From JADLGL01 sp963667605 (GTDB lineage: Bacteria; Pseudomonadota; Alphaproteobacteria; Rhizobiales; Kaistiaceae), in assembly GCA_963667605.2 (NCBI GenBank), contig CAXXUZ010000003.1:1798001-1862000 (forward strand): a stretch of 64,000 nt of DNA. The letters run 5' to 3'. Each line of letters opens with the position of its first letter. The stretch's first letter is position 1. The notes beneath the pieces were generated by a model that saw only the letters and a program-made list of their open reading frames with translations, did no database searches and was not told where the DNA came from. The position numbers were made by a program, and so were the translations under genes. Shown one piece after another: positions 1 to 8,937 of the stretch.

Positions 1-766
1 TGCAAGGATGGGGTTGAAGGCAGTCCCAATGCGGGCCGAATCCGGACCGATCGGCGGCGACATGAGCCACGAGTTTGTTATCCTCGCCGACACCGGCGAG
101 AGCGCAGTGTTTTGTTCACGCGAGCTTCTCAACTTGCCGGTGCCCGGTGAGGACACCGATTTCTGGTCGGATCTGGCGCCGATCGTGTCGGCCTGGACGA
201 AGCCCTATGCGGCGACCGAGGAGATGCATGATCCGGCCGCCTTTGCCGCCTTGCCGGAGGCGGATCAGGTTTCCGCGCGCGGGATCGAGGTCGGCCACAT
301 CTTTCATTTCGGTACCAAATACTCCGATGCGATGAAGGCTACGGTCGCCGGTCCCGACGGTATCGAGCGGCCGGTGCAGATGGGTTCCTACGGAATCGGT
401 GTGTCGCGATTGGTGGGCGGGATTATCGAGTCTAGCCATGACGGATCCGGGATTATCTGGCCCGACGGCGTTACCCCGTTCGATGTTGGGATCATCAATT
501 TGAAGCCTGGCGACCAGGGCGCCGATGCCGCTGCCGCGCTGCTCCATGATCGCCTCACCTCCGCCGGAATTGGCGTGCTTCTCGACGACGTCGAAGCCAG
601 CGCCGGAGCAAAATTCGCATCCATGGATCTGATTGGTTTGCCGTGGCAGGCGATCGTTGGGCCGAAGGGCTTGGCTCGCGGTGAGGTCGAACTGAAGCGG
701 CGCGCAACCGGAGAACGGGAGGCGATGACGCCGGAGGCGGCCGTCAATCGGCTATTGGCAAATTGA
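1..766 (+). CDS. proS: Prolyl-tRNA synthetase, C-terminal part (5' end outside window)
   Basis: Charges tRNA-Pro with proline in the cytoplasm. The reading frame is open from base 2 and the N-terminus lies upstream of the window. Visible class II features are the segment SGPIGGDMSHEF, the motif-3-like stretch QMGSYGIGVSRLVGGI, and a C-terminal anticodon-binding domain (from FDVGIINLKPGD onward). The protein ends in NRLLAN with no further C-terminal domain, which fits the shorter bacterial ProS found in Alphaproteobacteria. Its TGA stop overlaps the TTG start of lolC by 4 bases (TTGA), so it appears to head the proS-lolC-lolD operon. Identity is secure; only the truncation at the window edge limits it. 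Confidence 0.95.
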   Translation, partial: ARMGLKAVPMRAESGPIGGDMSHEFVILADTGESAVFCSRELLNLPVPGEDTDFWSDLAPIVSAWTKPYAATEEMHDPAAFAALPEADQVSARGIEVGHIFHFGTKYSDAMKATVAGPDGIERPVQMGSYGIGVSRLVGGIIESSHDGSGIIWPDGVTPFDVGIINLKPGDQGADAAAALLHDRLTSAGIGVLLDDVEASAGAKFASMDLIGLPWQAIVGPKGLARGEVELKRRATGEREAMTPEAAVNRLLAN

Positions 767-2067
767 ACGATCGGTCGGTCGCCGCATCCACACCGCTGGC
801 CGATGAGCCCTCATCGACGCGGCCATTCGCGCGCTTCGAGTGGATGTTGGCATTTCGTTACCTTCGGGCCCGCCGGCGAGAGCGCTTCATCTCGGTGATC
901 ACATTGATATCGTTGATTGGAATCACTCTCGGCGTTGCCACACTAATCGTGGTGATGTCGGTGATGAACGGCTTCCGTTCCGAGCTGATCGATCGGATCC
1001 TTGGGCTCAACGGCCATATCGTGCTGCAACCGATCGATACGCCGCTCGACGATTATGACGCGGTAGCGGCGGCGATCGCAGAGGTCGACGGTGTCGTGGG
1101 CGTGGTGCCGCTGATCGAGGGCCAGGTGCTTGCCAGCGGTCGGGGCAGTTCATCGGGTGCACTGATCCGGGGCGTTCGCGAGCAAGATTTAGCGTCGGTG
1201 CCGGGGCTGACGGAGAACGTGATCCTGGGCTCGCTGGTGGCGTTCGACGATGCCGGCGGGCTGGCGATCGGGTCCCGGCTGGCGGTGTCGCTCGGTGTGA
1301 CCCTCGGCGACCAGGTGACTCTAATTACGCCGGACGGTCCGGTGACGCCCTTCGGGGTGACGCCGGCGGATCGGACTTTCGAAATCATTGCCGTCTTCGA
1401 AATCGGCATGTCGGAGTATGACGCGAGCTTCGTATTCCTGCCGTTTGACGATGCCCAGGCTTTTCTCGGCATGGGCAATGAGGCGTCGGCAATCGAGATC
1501 TACGTCGCCGAGCCTGACGAGGTCAGCGTGATCCGCCCGGAAATCGAGGCAGTCATGGACCGTCAGGCCTTTCTGGTCGACTGGCGGCAGCGAAACACTA
1601 CTTTCTTCTCGGCGCTCGAGGTCGAGCGGAATGTGATGTTCCTGATATTGGCGCTGATCGTCCTGGTGGCAGCGCTCAATATTGTGTCCGGCCTCACAAT
1701 GCTGGTGAAGGAGAAGGGGCGGGACATTGCCATTCTGCGTACGCTCGGCGCCACCAGGGGCGCGGTGATGAGGATATTCTTCGTCACCGGCGCGGCGATC
1801 GGCACTGTCGGCACTCTGGCCGGGCTGGTGCTCGGCGCGGTGGTCACCTGGAACGTGGAATCGCTACGCGGCCTGATCGCCAAGTTGACGGGCACCGAGA
1901 TCTTCTCGCCCGAACTTTACTACCTCTCGACGCTTCCGGCCGAGATGGATGGCGGCGAGGTCTTCATGGTGGTGGTGATGGCGTTTGGCCTAAGCTATTT
2001 GGCGACCCTTTACCCGGCCTGGCGGGCGGCACGGCTCGATCCGGTTGAGGCGCTGCGCTACGAATGA
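763..2067 (+). CDS. lolC: Lipoprotein-releasing ABC transporter permease (LolC/E family)
   Basis: Inner-membrane permease that, with LolD, extracts outer-membrane lipoproteins and passes them to LolA. The 434-residue protein has the family layout: a first membrane helix at about 43-68 after the conserved MLAFRYLRARR start, a large periplasmic domain, and three C-terminal helices (about 288-312, 338-360, 398-420) of the FtsX type ending in YPAWRAARLDPVEALRYE. The chosen start is TTG, overlapping the proS stop as TTGA; an internal ATG at 843 (MLAFRYLR) is an alternative. Only one LolC/E-like gene lies here, so a homodimeric (LolF-type) permease is likely, as known for many Alphaproteobacteria. 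ATGA couples it to lolD. Confidence 0.93.
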   Translation: MNDRSVAASTPLADEPSSTRPFARFEWMLAFRYLRARRRERFISVITLISLIGITLGVATLIVVMSVMNGFRSELIDRILGLNGHIVLQPIDTPLDDYDAVAAAIAEVDGVVGVVPLIEGQVLASGRGSSSGALIRGVREQDLASVPGLTENVILGSLVAFDDAGGLAIGSRLAVSLGVTLGDQVTLITPDGPVTPFGVTPADRTFEIIAVFEIGMSEYDASFVFLPFDDAQAFLGMGNEASAIEIYVAEPDEVSVIRPEIEAVMDRQAFLVDWRQRNTTFFSALEVERNVMFLILALIVLVAALNIVSGLTMLVKEKGRDIAILRTLGATRGAVMRIFFVTGAAIGTVGTLAGLVLGAVVTWNVESLRGLIAKLTGTEIFSPELYYLSTLPAEMDGGEVFMVVVMAFGLSYLATLYPAWRAARLDPVEALRYE

Positions 2068-2771
2068 GCAAGGCGGCCAAACCGCGTTCCGGCGACGCAG
2101 CGCTATGCCTCGACCGCCTCATGCGACATTTCCCCGAGGGCAAGGGAGGCCGGCTCGATGTCCTGAACGGCGCCGATCTGGAGCTGTTCCCCGGTGAGAC
2201 CGTGGCTTTGTTGGCACCGTCAGGGGCGGGCAAATCGACCATGCTGCATCTCGCCGGCCTGCTCGAACGACCGGACGGCGGTGAGGTTTATGTCAATGGC
2301 CGGGCGGCCGGCAGTCTTTCCGACGCGGAGCGGACCGCAATTCGGCGGAACGAGATAGGCTTTGTGTACCAATTTCATCATCTGCTGCCGGAGTTCACGG
2401 CGCTTGAGAATGTGGTGTTGCCGCAACTGATACGGGGAATCGCGCCGGCCGAGGCGACAAAGCGCGCGGGCGAGCTTCTCGGCTATCTCGGCGTTGGCGA
2501 CAGGGCCAGCCATCGGCCGTCGGAGCTTTCCGGCGGCGAGCAGCAGCGGGTCGCGATCGCCCGGGCGATGGCCAATGCGCCGCGGGTCGTGCTTGCCGAC
2601 GAGCCGACCGGCAATCTCGATCCCGGCACGGCCGCGCGCGTGTTTGACGCGCTCACAAGCCTTGTTCGCGCCTCCGGCCTTGCCGCTCTGATCGCGACCC
2701 ACAATCATGTGCTGGCGGAACGCATGGATCGGCGGATCACATTGCAGGACGGCAAGGTCGTTCTGCTTTAA
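2064..2771 (+). CDS. lolD: Lipoprotein-releasing system ATP-binding protein LolD
   Basis: ATPase subunit that powers the Lol lipoprotein exporter at the cytoplasmic face of the inner membrane. Visible in 235 residues: Walker A APSGAGKST at 51-59 (the first glycine is replaced by Ala, which I recall as usual in this subfamily), Q-loop near YQFHHLLPEF at 102-111, ABC signature LSGGEQQ at 155-161, Walker B VVLADEPTGNLD at 175-186 and a switch histidine in ATHNH. The start ATG overlaps the lolC stop by 4 bases (ATGA), indicating translational coupling. It is followed after 9 bases by a lipoprotein gene, itself a plausible Lol client. Confidence 0.95.
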   Translation: MSKAAKPRSGDAALCLDRLMRHFPEGKGGRLDVLNGADLELFPGETVALLAPSGAGKSTMLHLAGLLERPDGGEVYVNGRAAGSLSDAERTAIRRNEIGFVYQFHHLLPEFTALENVVLPQLIRGIAPAEATKRAGELLGYLGVGDRASHRPSELSGGEQQRVAIARAMANAPRVVLADEPTGNLDPGTAARVFDALTSLVRASGLAALIATHNHVLAERMDRRITLQDGKVVLL

Positions 2772-2780
2772 GCTCCGGGC

Positions 2781-3848
2781 ATGGTTCGATTGGCTCCTCG
2801 TCCCACGGCCGTGGCCGGCTTGCTGCTGGCAACCATCCTCGCCGGCTGCGCTTCGGATGGCTACTACCGGCAGTCGATCTCCGGCCATCTGCAGCTGATG
2901 AGCCAGCGGCAGGATATCGCCGAGCTGATCGCGGACGAGGCGACGCCGGCCGATCTCCGCCGCCGTCTTGCAATAGTGACCGAGGCGCTTCAATACGCCG
3001 GTGACAACCTCGCTCTCCCCGACAATGGCAGCTATCGGAGTTTCGTCGATCTCGGCCGGCCGTATGTGATCTGGAACGTGGTTGCGGCGCCGGCCTTGTC
3101 GCTTGATCCGGTCCGCTGGTGCTTCCCGGTCGTCGGTTGCGTCAGCTATCGCGGCTATTTCGACCCGGCCGACGCTATTGCCTTCGCCGAGGGCCTGGTT
3201 GCAGAGGGCAATGACGTTGCGGTGGTCGGCGCCCGGGCCTATTCGACCCTCGGCTGGTTCGACGATCCCCTGCCGAGCACGATCGTGTTCGACGCCGACT
3301 ATGACCTCGTCGGCACGATCTTCCACGAATTGGCGCATCAGCGAGTGTTCGTCACCGGCGATTCCACATTCAACGAATCCTACGCCGTCGCGGTCGAGCG
3401 CGCGGCAGTGGAGATGTGGCTGGCCGAAAACGGCACGCCATCGCTCCGGGCGGCCTATGAGCGGGACAGGAGGCGCCAGGAACAGTTCCTCGGTCTGGTC
3501 CTAGGGGCGCGCGCCGAGCTGGTTGCGCTCTATCGCTCGGAGCTCGATGAAGCTGATATGCTGATGCGGAAGCAGCAGATTTTCGACCGCCTGCGCGCCG
3601 ACTACGCCCGGCTGCGGGAATCTTGGGGCGGCTATCCCGGCTATGATGCTTGGTTCTCTCAGAACCTCAATAACGCCAAGCTAGCTCTTGTGGCTACTTA
3701 CAATTCTGGCGTCACCGCCTTCCAACAATTTCTGACCGAAAATGGCGGCGATTGGGAGGCTTTTCACGTGGCGGTCGAAGCAATTGCGAAGCTTCCAGAG
3801 CCCGAGCGCGACGCAGCCTTGGCCAGGCTTACAGCGGAGGCGGACTAG
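2781..3848 (+). CDS. Putative zinc aminopeptidase lipoprotein (COG4324/Aminopep family)
   Basis: A predicted envelope-anchored metallopeptidase of unknown substrate. The N-terminus is a lipoprotein signal: a hydrophobic stretch ending in a lipobox with Cys23 (LAGC, 20-23). The zinc motif HELAHQ lies at 182-187, with FNESYA at 197-202 supplying the likely third ligand or catalytic glutamate, as in the putative aminopeptidase family Aminopep (PF10023, recalled). The 355-residue length is near the family's usual size. The gene starts 9 bases after lolD and reads in the same direction, so it is probably co-transcribed with the Lol genes. The family assignment is from sequence pattern; actual peptidase activity is not demonstrated by anything here. 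Confidence 0.82.
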   Translation: MVRLAPRPTAVAGLLLATILAGCASDGYYRQSISGHLQLMSQRQDIAELIADEATPADLRRRLAIVTEALQYAGDNLALPDNGSYRSFVDLGRPYVIWNVVAAPALSLDPVRWCFPVVGCVSYRGYFDPADAIAFAEGLVAEGNDVAVVGARAYSTLGWFDDPLPSTIVFDADYDLVGTIFHELAHQRVFVTGDSTFNESYAVAVERAAVEMWLAENGTPSLRAAYERDRRRQEQFLGLVLGARAELVALYRSELDEADMLMRKQQIFDRLRADYARLRESWGGYPGYDAWFSQNLNNAKLALVATYNSGVTAFQQFLTENGGDWEAFHVAVEAIAKLPEPERDAALARLTAEAD

Positions 3849-3898
3849 GCGGGCAAGGCGATCGACCGAGCATGGCGCGCGGAGCAAGCGGTCGAAGC

Positions 3899-4402
3899 TC
3901 ATCGGATCTTTGCGTTGCCGCCGGTCAAAACCCGAGAAGCAAGCGTTAGACAGAGGGTCTGTGACCCGGCGGCGGGCTGAGAAATGGTCCCCAGGAAGAT
4001 GAAGCCGCCAGAGCTACCATCGTCGTTTATCTGCGCGCCATAGTGATCAGATTCATAGCGATTGCCGATGTGCCGGAGCGCCTTGTACCAGCGAATAAGG
4101 GGGTCTTGCTCGTCAATAATATCTTTATGTTTGGCAATCTCATCCGGAAAGTCCTGTTCTAGCCGTGCGGATGCTATGTTTACGGTCGCTTTGAATCTCT
4201 CCTCAGCGTCACGAGCGGGTGCGCCTGCAATCCTCCAGTGCTCGCCTGCAGCGCCCGTTTGACCGTCAATCCTTGAAAACTGAAGAGCTGGCTCAAGCTG
4301 GCTGAACCGAGCGGCTAGCTCATCCCAGGTAGGAAGCTTGGAGGGCTTATGGGATTTTTCGATCGGCGCGATTTCCCCCTCTTTGTTGGCCGCCTTGCCC
4401 AC
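3899..4402 (-). CDS. Unknown protein, probable C-terminal fragment of an amber-interrupted gene
   Basis: A 167-codon leftward frame with no family I recognise. It is hydrophilic, rich in charged residues, and has no signal or membrane helix; the middle (IAKHKDIIDEQDPLIRWYKA) looks helical. The only usual initiation codon is GTG at 4402, with a poorly placed ribosome site. The frame is open back to 4444 and is the same frame as the gene upstream (4445-4999), separated only by the TAG at 4445-4447. I therefore read it as the downstream half of one gene broken by an amber codon. A separately translated second gene is possible but less likely. Base composition looks lower in GC than the flanking core genes. 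Confidence 0.5.
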   Translation of the reverse strand: MGKAANKEGEIAPIEKSHKPSKLPTWDELAARFSQLEPALQFSRIDGQTGAAGEHWRIAGAPARDAEERFKATVNIASARLEQDFPDEIAKHKDIIDEQDPLIRWYKALRHIGNRYESDHYGAQINDDGSSGGFIFLGTISQPAAGSQTLCLTLASRVLTGGNAKIR

Positions 4403-4444
4403 ACCTTCGAAAGCCTCGGTGACCTCCGGCCGCTCGCTCTCAAT

Positions 4445-4999
4445 CTAGTACGACTTGAGAACCTTGAGCGTGTCCGAGCGGCTCACACTAACGTTGATGT
4501 AGTCATATTTGTCGTAGACCATCGTTCCGCCGGGGACCTCGCGCTGCACTCCCACCGGATAGCCCAGCTTGTCACCGCCGAGCGAAAACAGACTTGTCAG
4601 TTTAGCCGCGCTGATCAGCTCCGCCGGGAGCTGCGGCGCAATCTGACCAAAGAGCGTGATTTCTTTCTTTCGCGCCGCAACAACCAAAATTCCCCGGCCC
4701 CAATCAATGGGGCCTTCATCGTTTTCTTTGCTCGTTTGCGCGATGATTGTCTTAAGAAACGGCTTGGCCCTGCGGTACATCAAGGCAGCCGCCTCAGTTA
4801 GTGTGAGGCGTCGCCAAGGCCGCCATCGCGACGTTTGTTGCGAGCGCACAAAATCTACAGCCGCATATGCCAGCAACATCGCCGCCAGCGGCCATAATAT
4901 CCAATGTGCCAGCGCGGGCATCTCTGGAGTCGCCCAGGGGACAGCTAGCGCAAGAATGCCAAAACCGGCGGTCACTGCTTGCCGTCCGATCGGATTCAT
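4445..4999 (-). CDS. Unknown membrane protein with two predicted N-terminal helices
   Basis: Function not recognised. The start ATG at 4999 is chosen because GGAG lies 5 bases upstream; the frame is open to 5089 but no better start exists there. The 184-residue product begins with two hydrophobic stretches (about 7-25 and 30-47: AVTAGFGILALAVPW and ALAHWILWPLAAMLLAYAA), followed by a basic, soluble region of about 130 residues, so the bulk probably faces the cytoplasm. It ends in LKVLKSY at a TAG codon, after which the same frame stays open through 3899. Together with that part it would be about 365 residues. It lies in a leftward insert between the lol operon and dnaE, where these genes are normally close neighbours. 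Confidence 0.55.
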   Translation of the reverse strand: MNPIGRQAVTAGFGILALAVPWATPEMPALAHWILWPLAAMLLAYAAVDFVRSQQTSRWRPWRRLTLTEAAALMYRRAKPFLKTIIAQTSKENDEGPIDWGRGILVVAARKKEITLFGQIAPQLPAELISAAKLTSLFSLGGDKLGYPVGVQREVPGGTMVYDKYDYINVSVSRSDTLKVLKSY

Positions 5000-5092
5000 C
5001 GATTCTCCAGACTGTTGAGTCGGGTCCATACCACAACTCGCAAAGAACCTGGTCGACCTGGGAACAAACCATGAATATAGTGGGATCATAGT

Positions 5093-5212
5093 ATGAAACT
5101 AGTGGAGTTTGTCATGGTTGCGTTGATGCGTGATGTCGCCAGTTTGTTGTCGATGGTCGTCTTCCTGGCCGCAATCGGATTGTGGTCGGGCTTTTTTACC
5201 GGAGCTTTTTGA
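5093..5212 (+). CDS. Possible small membrane peptide upstream of dnaE
   Basis: A 39-codon frame beginning MKLVEFVMVALMRDV and containing one hydrophobic segment (SLLSMVVFLAAIGLWSGFF, about 18-36) typical of a single membrane helix. No clear ribosome-binding site precedes the ATG and I recognise no family. It lies 75 bases before dnaE in the same direction. It could be a real small membrane protein or chance; composition and hydrophobicity favour it only weakly. Confidence 0.25.
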   Translation: MKLVEFVMVALMRDVASLLSMVVFLAAIGLWSGFFTGAF

Positions 5213-5287
5213 TCGTCTTCCCCAGCCGGCTCAAAGCGGCGATGGACTTCTTCGGCGGGGCAGTCGAATCTGCCGGCGGAGGCGCTG

Positions 5288-8200
5288 ATGGAATCGGTGA
5301 TCAAGGAAGTCAGATTCGTTCATTTGCGGGTCCACTCCGCTTATTCGCTGCTTGAGGGGGCGCTGCCGATCAAGCTGCTGGCGGAGTTGGCGGTGGCTGA
5401 TCGGATGCCGGCGCTCGGCCTCTGCGACACCGGCAATCTGTTCGGCGCGCTGGAATTCTCCGAGAAAATGGCCGAGGTTGGCGTTCAGCCGATCATCGGC
5501 TGCCAGATCGCGGTCGATTTCGCCGACGACCTTGAGATCGGTCGCCATCATAGGATCGGCGGGCCGCTGCTTGCCAATCTTGTCCTCCTTGCTTCGAACG
5601 AGACCGGCTACCAGAACCTCGTCCATCTGGTGTCGCGCTCCTTCGTCGACACCGATCCTGGGGAAGCGCCGCACATCCTGATCGGCCAGCTGGAGAGCCT
5701 GTCGGAGGGGCTGATCGCTCTCACCGGCGGCGGCGGCGGCCCGATCGACCAAGCCGTTCTGGCCGGGCGTGGCGGGCCGGCCGATGAGCGATTGAAACGG
5801 CTGGCGGCGCTGTTCGACGACCGTCTCTATGTCGAGCTGCAGCGTCACGGCCTTCCCGAGGAGGCTACCGCCGAGCCGGCTCTGATCGACCTCGCCTATC
5901 GTCACGGCATCCCCTTGGTGGCGACGAACGAGGCCTTCTTTCCGACCGATGACGATTTCGAGGCGCATGACGCGCTGATCTGCATTTCCGAGGGCGCGGT
6001 GATCGCCGAGGAGAACCGGCGGCGCTTGACACCGGATCATTGGTTCAAGCCTCGCGCCACGATGGTGGAGCTGTTCGCCGATCTTCCTGAGGCGACGGCA
6101 AGCACGGTCGAGATTGCCCTTCGCTGCACCTATCGGCCGCAGAGTACGCGACCGATTCTGCCGCGCTTTGCCGGCAAGGATGCCGATTCGGAGAGCGCGG
6201 ACGAGCTTGAGGCCGAGGCTTTGCGCGCCGAGGCAATGGAGGGGCTCGCGGCGCGACTCGACGCTAAGGGCCCGGCACCGGAGACGGCTCGAGCCGACTA
6301 TGAGGAGCGGCTCGACTATGAGCTCTCGGTAATTATCGGCATGAAATATCAGGGCTATTTCCTGATTGTCGCCGATTTCATCCAATGGGCCAAGGAACAG
6401 CAGATCCCGGTTGGCCCCGGTCGCGGCTCCGGTGCCGGCTCGGTCGTTGCCTGGGCGCTGACCATCACCGATCTCGATCCAATCCGTTTCGGGCTGCTGT
6501 TCGAGCGCTTTCTCAATCCAGAGCGGGTGTCGATGCCGGACTTCGACGTTGATTTCTGCCAGGATCGACGCGACGAGGTCTTGCGCTACGTCCAGCAGAA
6601 ATATGGCGCCGACCGCGTCGCTCAGATCATCACCTTCGGGTCGCTGCAGGCGCGAGCGGTGCTACGCGATGTCGGCCGGGTGCTGCAAATGCCCTATGGC
6701 CAAGTCGATCGCTTGTGCAAGCTGGTGCCGCAGAACCCGACCAATCCGATCAGCCTGGCTCAAGCCGAGGAAGACGAGCCGCGGCTGATGGCGGCGCGTG
6801 AGGCGGAGCCGATCGTCGGGCGCCTCTTGGATATCGGGCGAAAGCTGGAAGGGCTCTACCGTCACGCCTCGACTCATGCCGCAGGCATTGTGATCGGCGA
6901 TCGGCCGCTGGAGCAAATGGTACCGCTCTATTCCGATCCGCGGTCGATTATGCCGGTGACCCAATTCAACATGAAATGGGTGGAGCAGGCCGGGCTGGTG
7001 AAATTCGACTTTCTCGGGCTGAAGACTCTCACCGTGCTCGATGCGGCTGTGAAACAAGCGGCGCGCCGCAGCGTTACCATCGATCTTGCCGACATTCCGC
7101 TCGATGACGCCAAGACCTTCGAAATGCTAGCCCGCGGTGAGGCGGTGGGCGTGTTTCAGTTGGAAAGCGCCGGGATGCGCCGCGCATTGGTCGACATGCG
7201 CCCCGACCGTTTCGAGGACCTTATCGTCCTGGTGGCGCTCTACCGGCCGGGGCCGATGGCCAATATCCCGACCTACTGCGCCCGCAAGCTTGGCCGCGAG
7301 GAGGTGAGCTATCTGCATCCTCGGCTGCGGCCGATCTTGGAATCGACTTACGGCATTATCACCTATCAGGAACAGGTGATGCGGATCGCCCAGGATCTGG
7401 CTGGCTACAGCCTCGGCGAGGCCGATCTTCTGCGCCGCGCCATGGGTAAGAAGATCCGAAAAGAGATGGAGAAACAGCGGATCCGCTTCGTGTCGGGCGC
7501 GGTGGAGCGCGGCCTTTCCCATGCCGACGCCGAGGCGATATTCGAGGCCTGCGCCAAATTCGCCGATTACGGCTTCAATAAATCGCACTCCGCGCCCTAC
7601 GCGCTGATCACCTATCAAACCGCCTATTTGAAGGCTAACTTTCCAGCGGAGTTCCTCGCCGCATCGATGACATTGGAGATGGCCAACACCGAGAAGATCG
7701 CCGATTTCCGGCGCGAGGCGTTCAGACTTGGAATTCAGGTTGATCCGCCCTCGGTTAATCAGTCGGGAACCGAATTTGCGGTCGAGGACGGCCGCATCAT
7801 CTATTCGCTGGCGGCGATCAAAGCGGTGGGGCAGCAGGCGGTGGAGCATCTGGTCGAAATCCGCGACAAGCGGCCCTTTGTCGATCTCGCCGATTTCGCC
7901 GGCCGGATCAATCCTCGGGTCCTCAATCGTCGGGCGCTTGAGAGCTTGGTGGCGGCCGGCGCGTTCGACGACTTCGAGCCCAATCGTGCCCGCCTTGCCG
8001 CTGGACTCGATCTCGTCCTCAGCCAGGCCTCGCAAGCCGCCGACAGCGCCGCGATGGGACAGGACGAGCTGTTCGGCGATATGCCGCAAAACCTCGCCCT
8101 GCCGGAAGCCGATCCGTGGCTGCCCGCCGAACGGCTGCAGCGGGAATATTCGGCGGTCGGGTTCTATCTCAGTGCCCATCCACTCGACGAATATGAGGCC

Positions 8201-8743
8201 GTTCTCCAGAGGATCGGAGTACAGCGCTGGGTCGATTTCGCGGAGGCGGTTCGCTCAGGAGTGACCGCCGACCGGCTTGCGGGCACGGTGACGGGCAAGC
8301 AGGAGCGGCGGACCCGAACCGGCGGCCGAATGGGCATCATCCAACTGTCCGATCCATCCGGACAGTTCGAGGCGGTGCTGTTTTCGGAGGCATTGGCTCA
8401 ACATCGCGACCTCCTTGAAGTCGGCCGTTCGGTGATCGTTGTGGTCACGGCCGAGGAACGGCCGGAAGGCGTCAATCTAAGGGTGCAGTCGGTTGAGGCG
8501 TTGGAGCAGGCTGCCGACGGCCTGCAACGGCTTCGGGTCTATATTCGCGACGATGGGCCGCTTTCGAAGCTGCGGACGCAACTGTCGGCGGTTTCAGGCA
8601 AGGGCGAGGTCAATTTGGTGCTGTTGTCGGGGGATGACGATCGTGAGATCGAGATTAGGCTCGCCGGTGGATTTGCGGTCTCGCCCGAGCTTGCCGGCGC
8701 GGTTCGGGCCATCCGCGGCATCGACCAGGTGGAGCTAGTCTAA
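5288..8743 (+). CDS. dnaE: DNA polymerase III subunit alpha
   Basis: Catalytic subunit of the replicative polymerase. The 1151-residue length is normal for DnaE1. In order: an N-terminal PHP domain (starting FVHLRVHSAYSLLEGA), the C-family polymerase palm with GPGRGSGAGS and the metal-binding aspartates in PDFDVDFC at 417-424, the fingers region with YQEQVMRIAQ and FNKSHSAPYALITYQTAYLK, a helix-hairpin-helix part (INPRVLNRRALESLVAAGAF), and an OB-fold near the C-terminus (GKQERRTRTGGRMGIIQLSD). The start ATG has GGAGG 5 bases upstream. In many Alphaproteobacteria dnaE directly follows lolD; here about 2.5 kb of other genes separates them. A weak terminator-like hairpin follows. Confidence 0.97.
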   Translation: MESVIKEVRFVHLRVHSAYSLLEGALPIKLLAELAVADRMPALGLCDTGNLFGALEFSEKMAEVGVQPIIGCQIAVDFADDLEIGRHHRIGGPLLANLVLLASNETGYQNLVHLVSRSFVDTDPGEAPHILIGQLESLSEGLIALTGGGGGPIDQAVLAGRGGPADERLKRLAALFDDRLYVELQRHGLPEEATAEPALIDLAYRHGIPLVATNEAFFPTDDDFEAHDALICISEGAVIAEENRRRLTPDHWFKPRATMVELFADLPEATASTVEIALRCTYRPQSTRPILPRFAGKDADSESADELEAEALRAEAMEGLAARLDAKGPAPETARADYEERLDYELSVIIGMKYQGYFLIVADFIQWAKEQQIPVGPGRGSGAGSVVAWALTITDLDPIRFGLLFERFLNPERVSMPDFDVDFCQDRRDEVLRYVQQKYGADRVAQIITFGSLQARAVLRDVGRVLQMPYGQVDRLCKLVPQNPTNPISLAQAEEDEPRLMAAREAEPIVGRLLDIGRKLEGLYRHASTHAAGIVIGDRPLEQMVPLYSDPRSIMPVTQFNMKWVEQAGLVKFDFLGLKTLTVLDAAVKQAARRSVTIDLADIPLDDAKTFEMLARGEAVGVFQLESAGMRRALVDMRPDRFEDLIVLVALYRPGPMANIPTYCARKLGREEVSYLHPRLRPILESTYGIITYQEQVMRIAQDLAGYSLGEADLLRRAMGKKIRKEMEKQRIRFVSGAVERGLSHADAEAIFEACAKFADYGFNKSHSAPYALITYQTAYLKANFPAEFLAASMTLEMANTEKIADFRREAFRLGIQVDPPSVNQSGTEFAVEDGRIIYSLAAIKAVGQQAVEHLVEIRDKRPFVDLADFAGRINPRVLNRRALESLVAAGAFDDFEPNRARLAAGLDLVLSQASQAADSAAMGQDELFGDMPQNLALPEADPWLPAERLQREYSAVGFYLSAHPLDEYEAVLQRIGVQRWVDFAEAVRSGVTADRLAGTVTGKQERRTRTGGRMGIIQLSDPSGQFEAVLFSEALAQHRDLLEVGRSVIVVVTAEERPEGVNLRVQSVEALEQAADGLQRLRVYIRDDGPLSKLRTQLSAVSGKGEVNLVLLSGDDDREIEIRLAGGFAVSPELAGAVRAIRGIDQVELV

Positions 8744-8765
8744 AGGCCGCCTCAAGGCCTGTTTT
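8744..8765 (+). terminator. Weak terminator-like hairpin after dnaE
   Basis: Right after the dnaE stop, AGGCC (8744-8748) can pair with GGCCT (8756-8760) across a 7-base loop, followed by GTTTT. The 5-bp stem is short, so termination would be partial at best. Confidence 0.35.
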
Positions 8766-8773
8766 CAGCCGGC

Positions 8774-8802
8774 TTGCTTCGGGTTGAGTCGCGCCCTATA
8801 AC
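8774..8802 (+). promoter_or_regulatory. Predicted rpsB-tsf promoter
   Basis: TTGCTT at 8774-8779 and TATAAC at 8797-8802 are separated by exactly 17 bases, a good housekeeping sigma match. The predicted leader from about 8809 to the rpsB ATG at 8938 is some 130 bases and GC-rich. Such room would suit autoregulation by S2, but I cannot assign a known leader structure. Confidence 0.6.
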
Positions 8803-8937
8803 GCGCTCATTCCACACGCGGGGTTTAGGATTCCCGCTGGCGCGCTACCGTCGACGATTATCCTTCCGGTGCCATTGGCAAGGCGGCGAGTGCCGCGTCC
8901 CCGCGGAGGCAGAAACCGGTAAAGGAGCCGAAGCGTC

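Noticed and set aside
2220..3338. A 372-codon open frame on the minus strand opposite lolD and the peptidase lipoprotein gene
   Set aside because: It is antisense to two well-supported genes and has no recognisable motif. Long antisense frames are expected in GC-rich coding DNA.
5231..8179. Two long minus-strand frames (384 and 350 codons) opposite dnaE
   Set aside because: They mirror dnaE codon structure, lack start signals and family motifs, and dnaE is certain.
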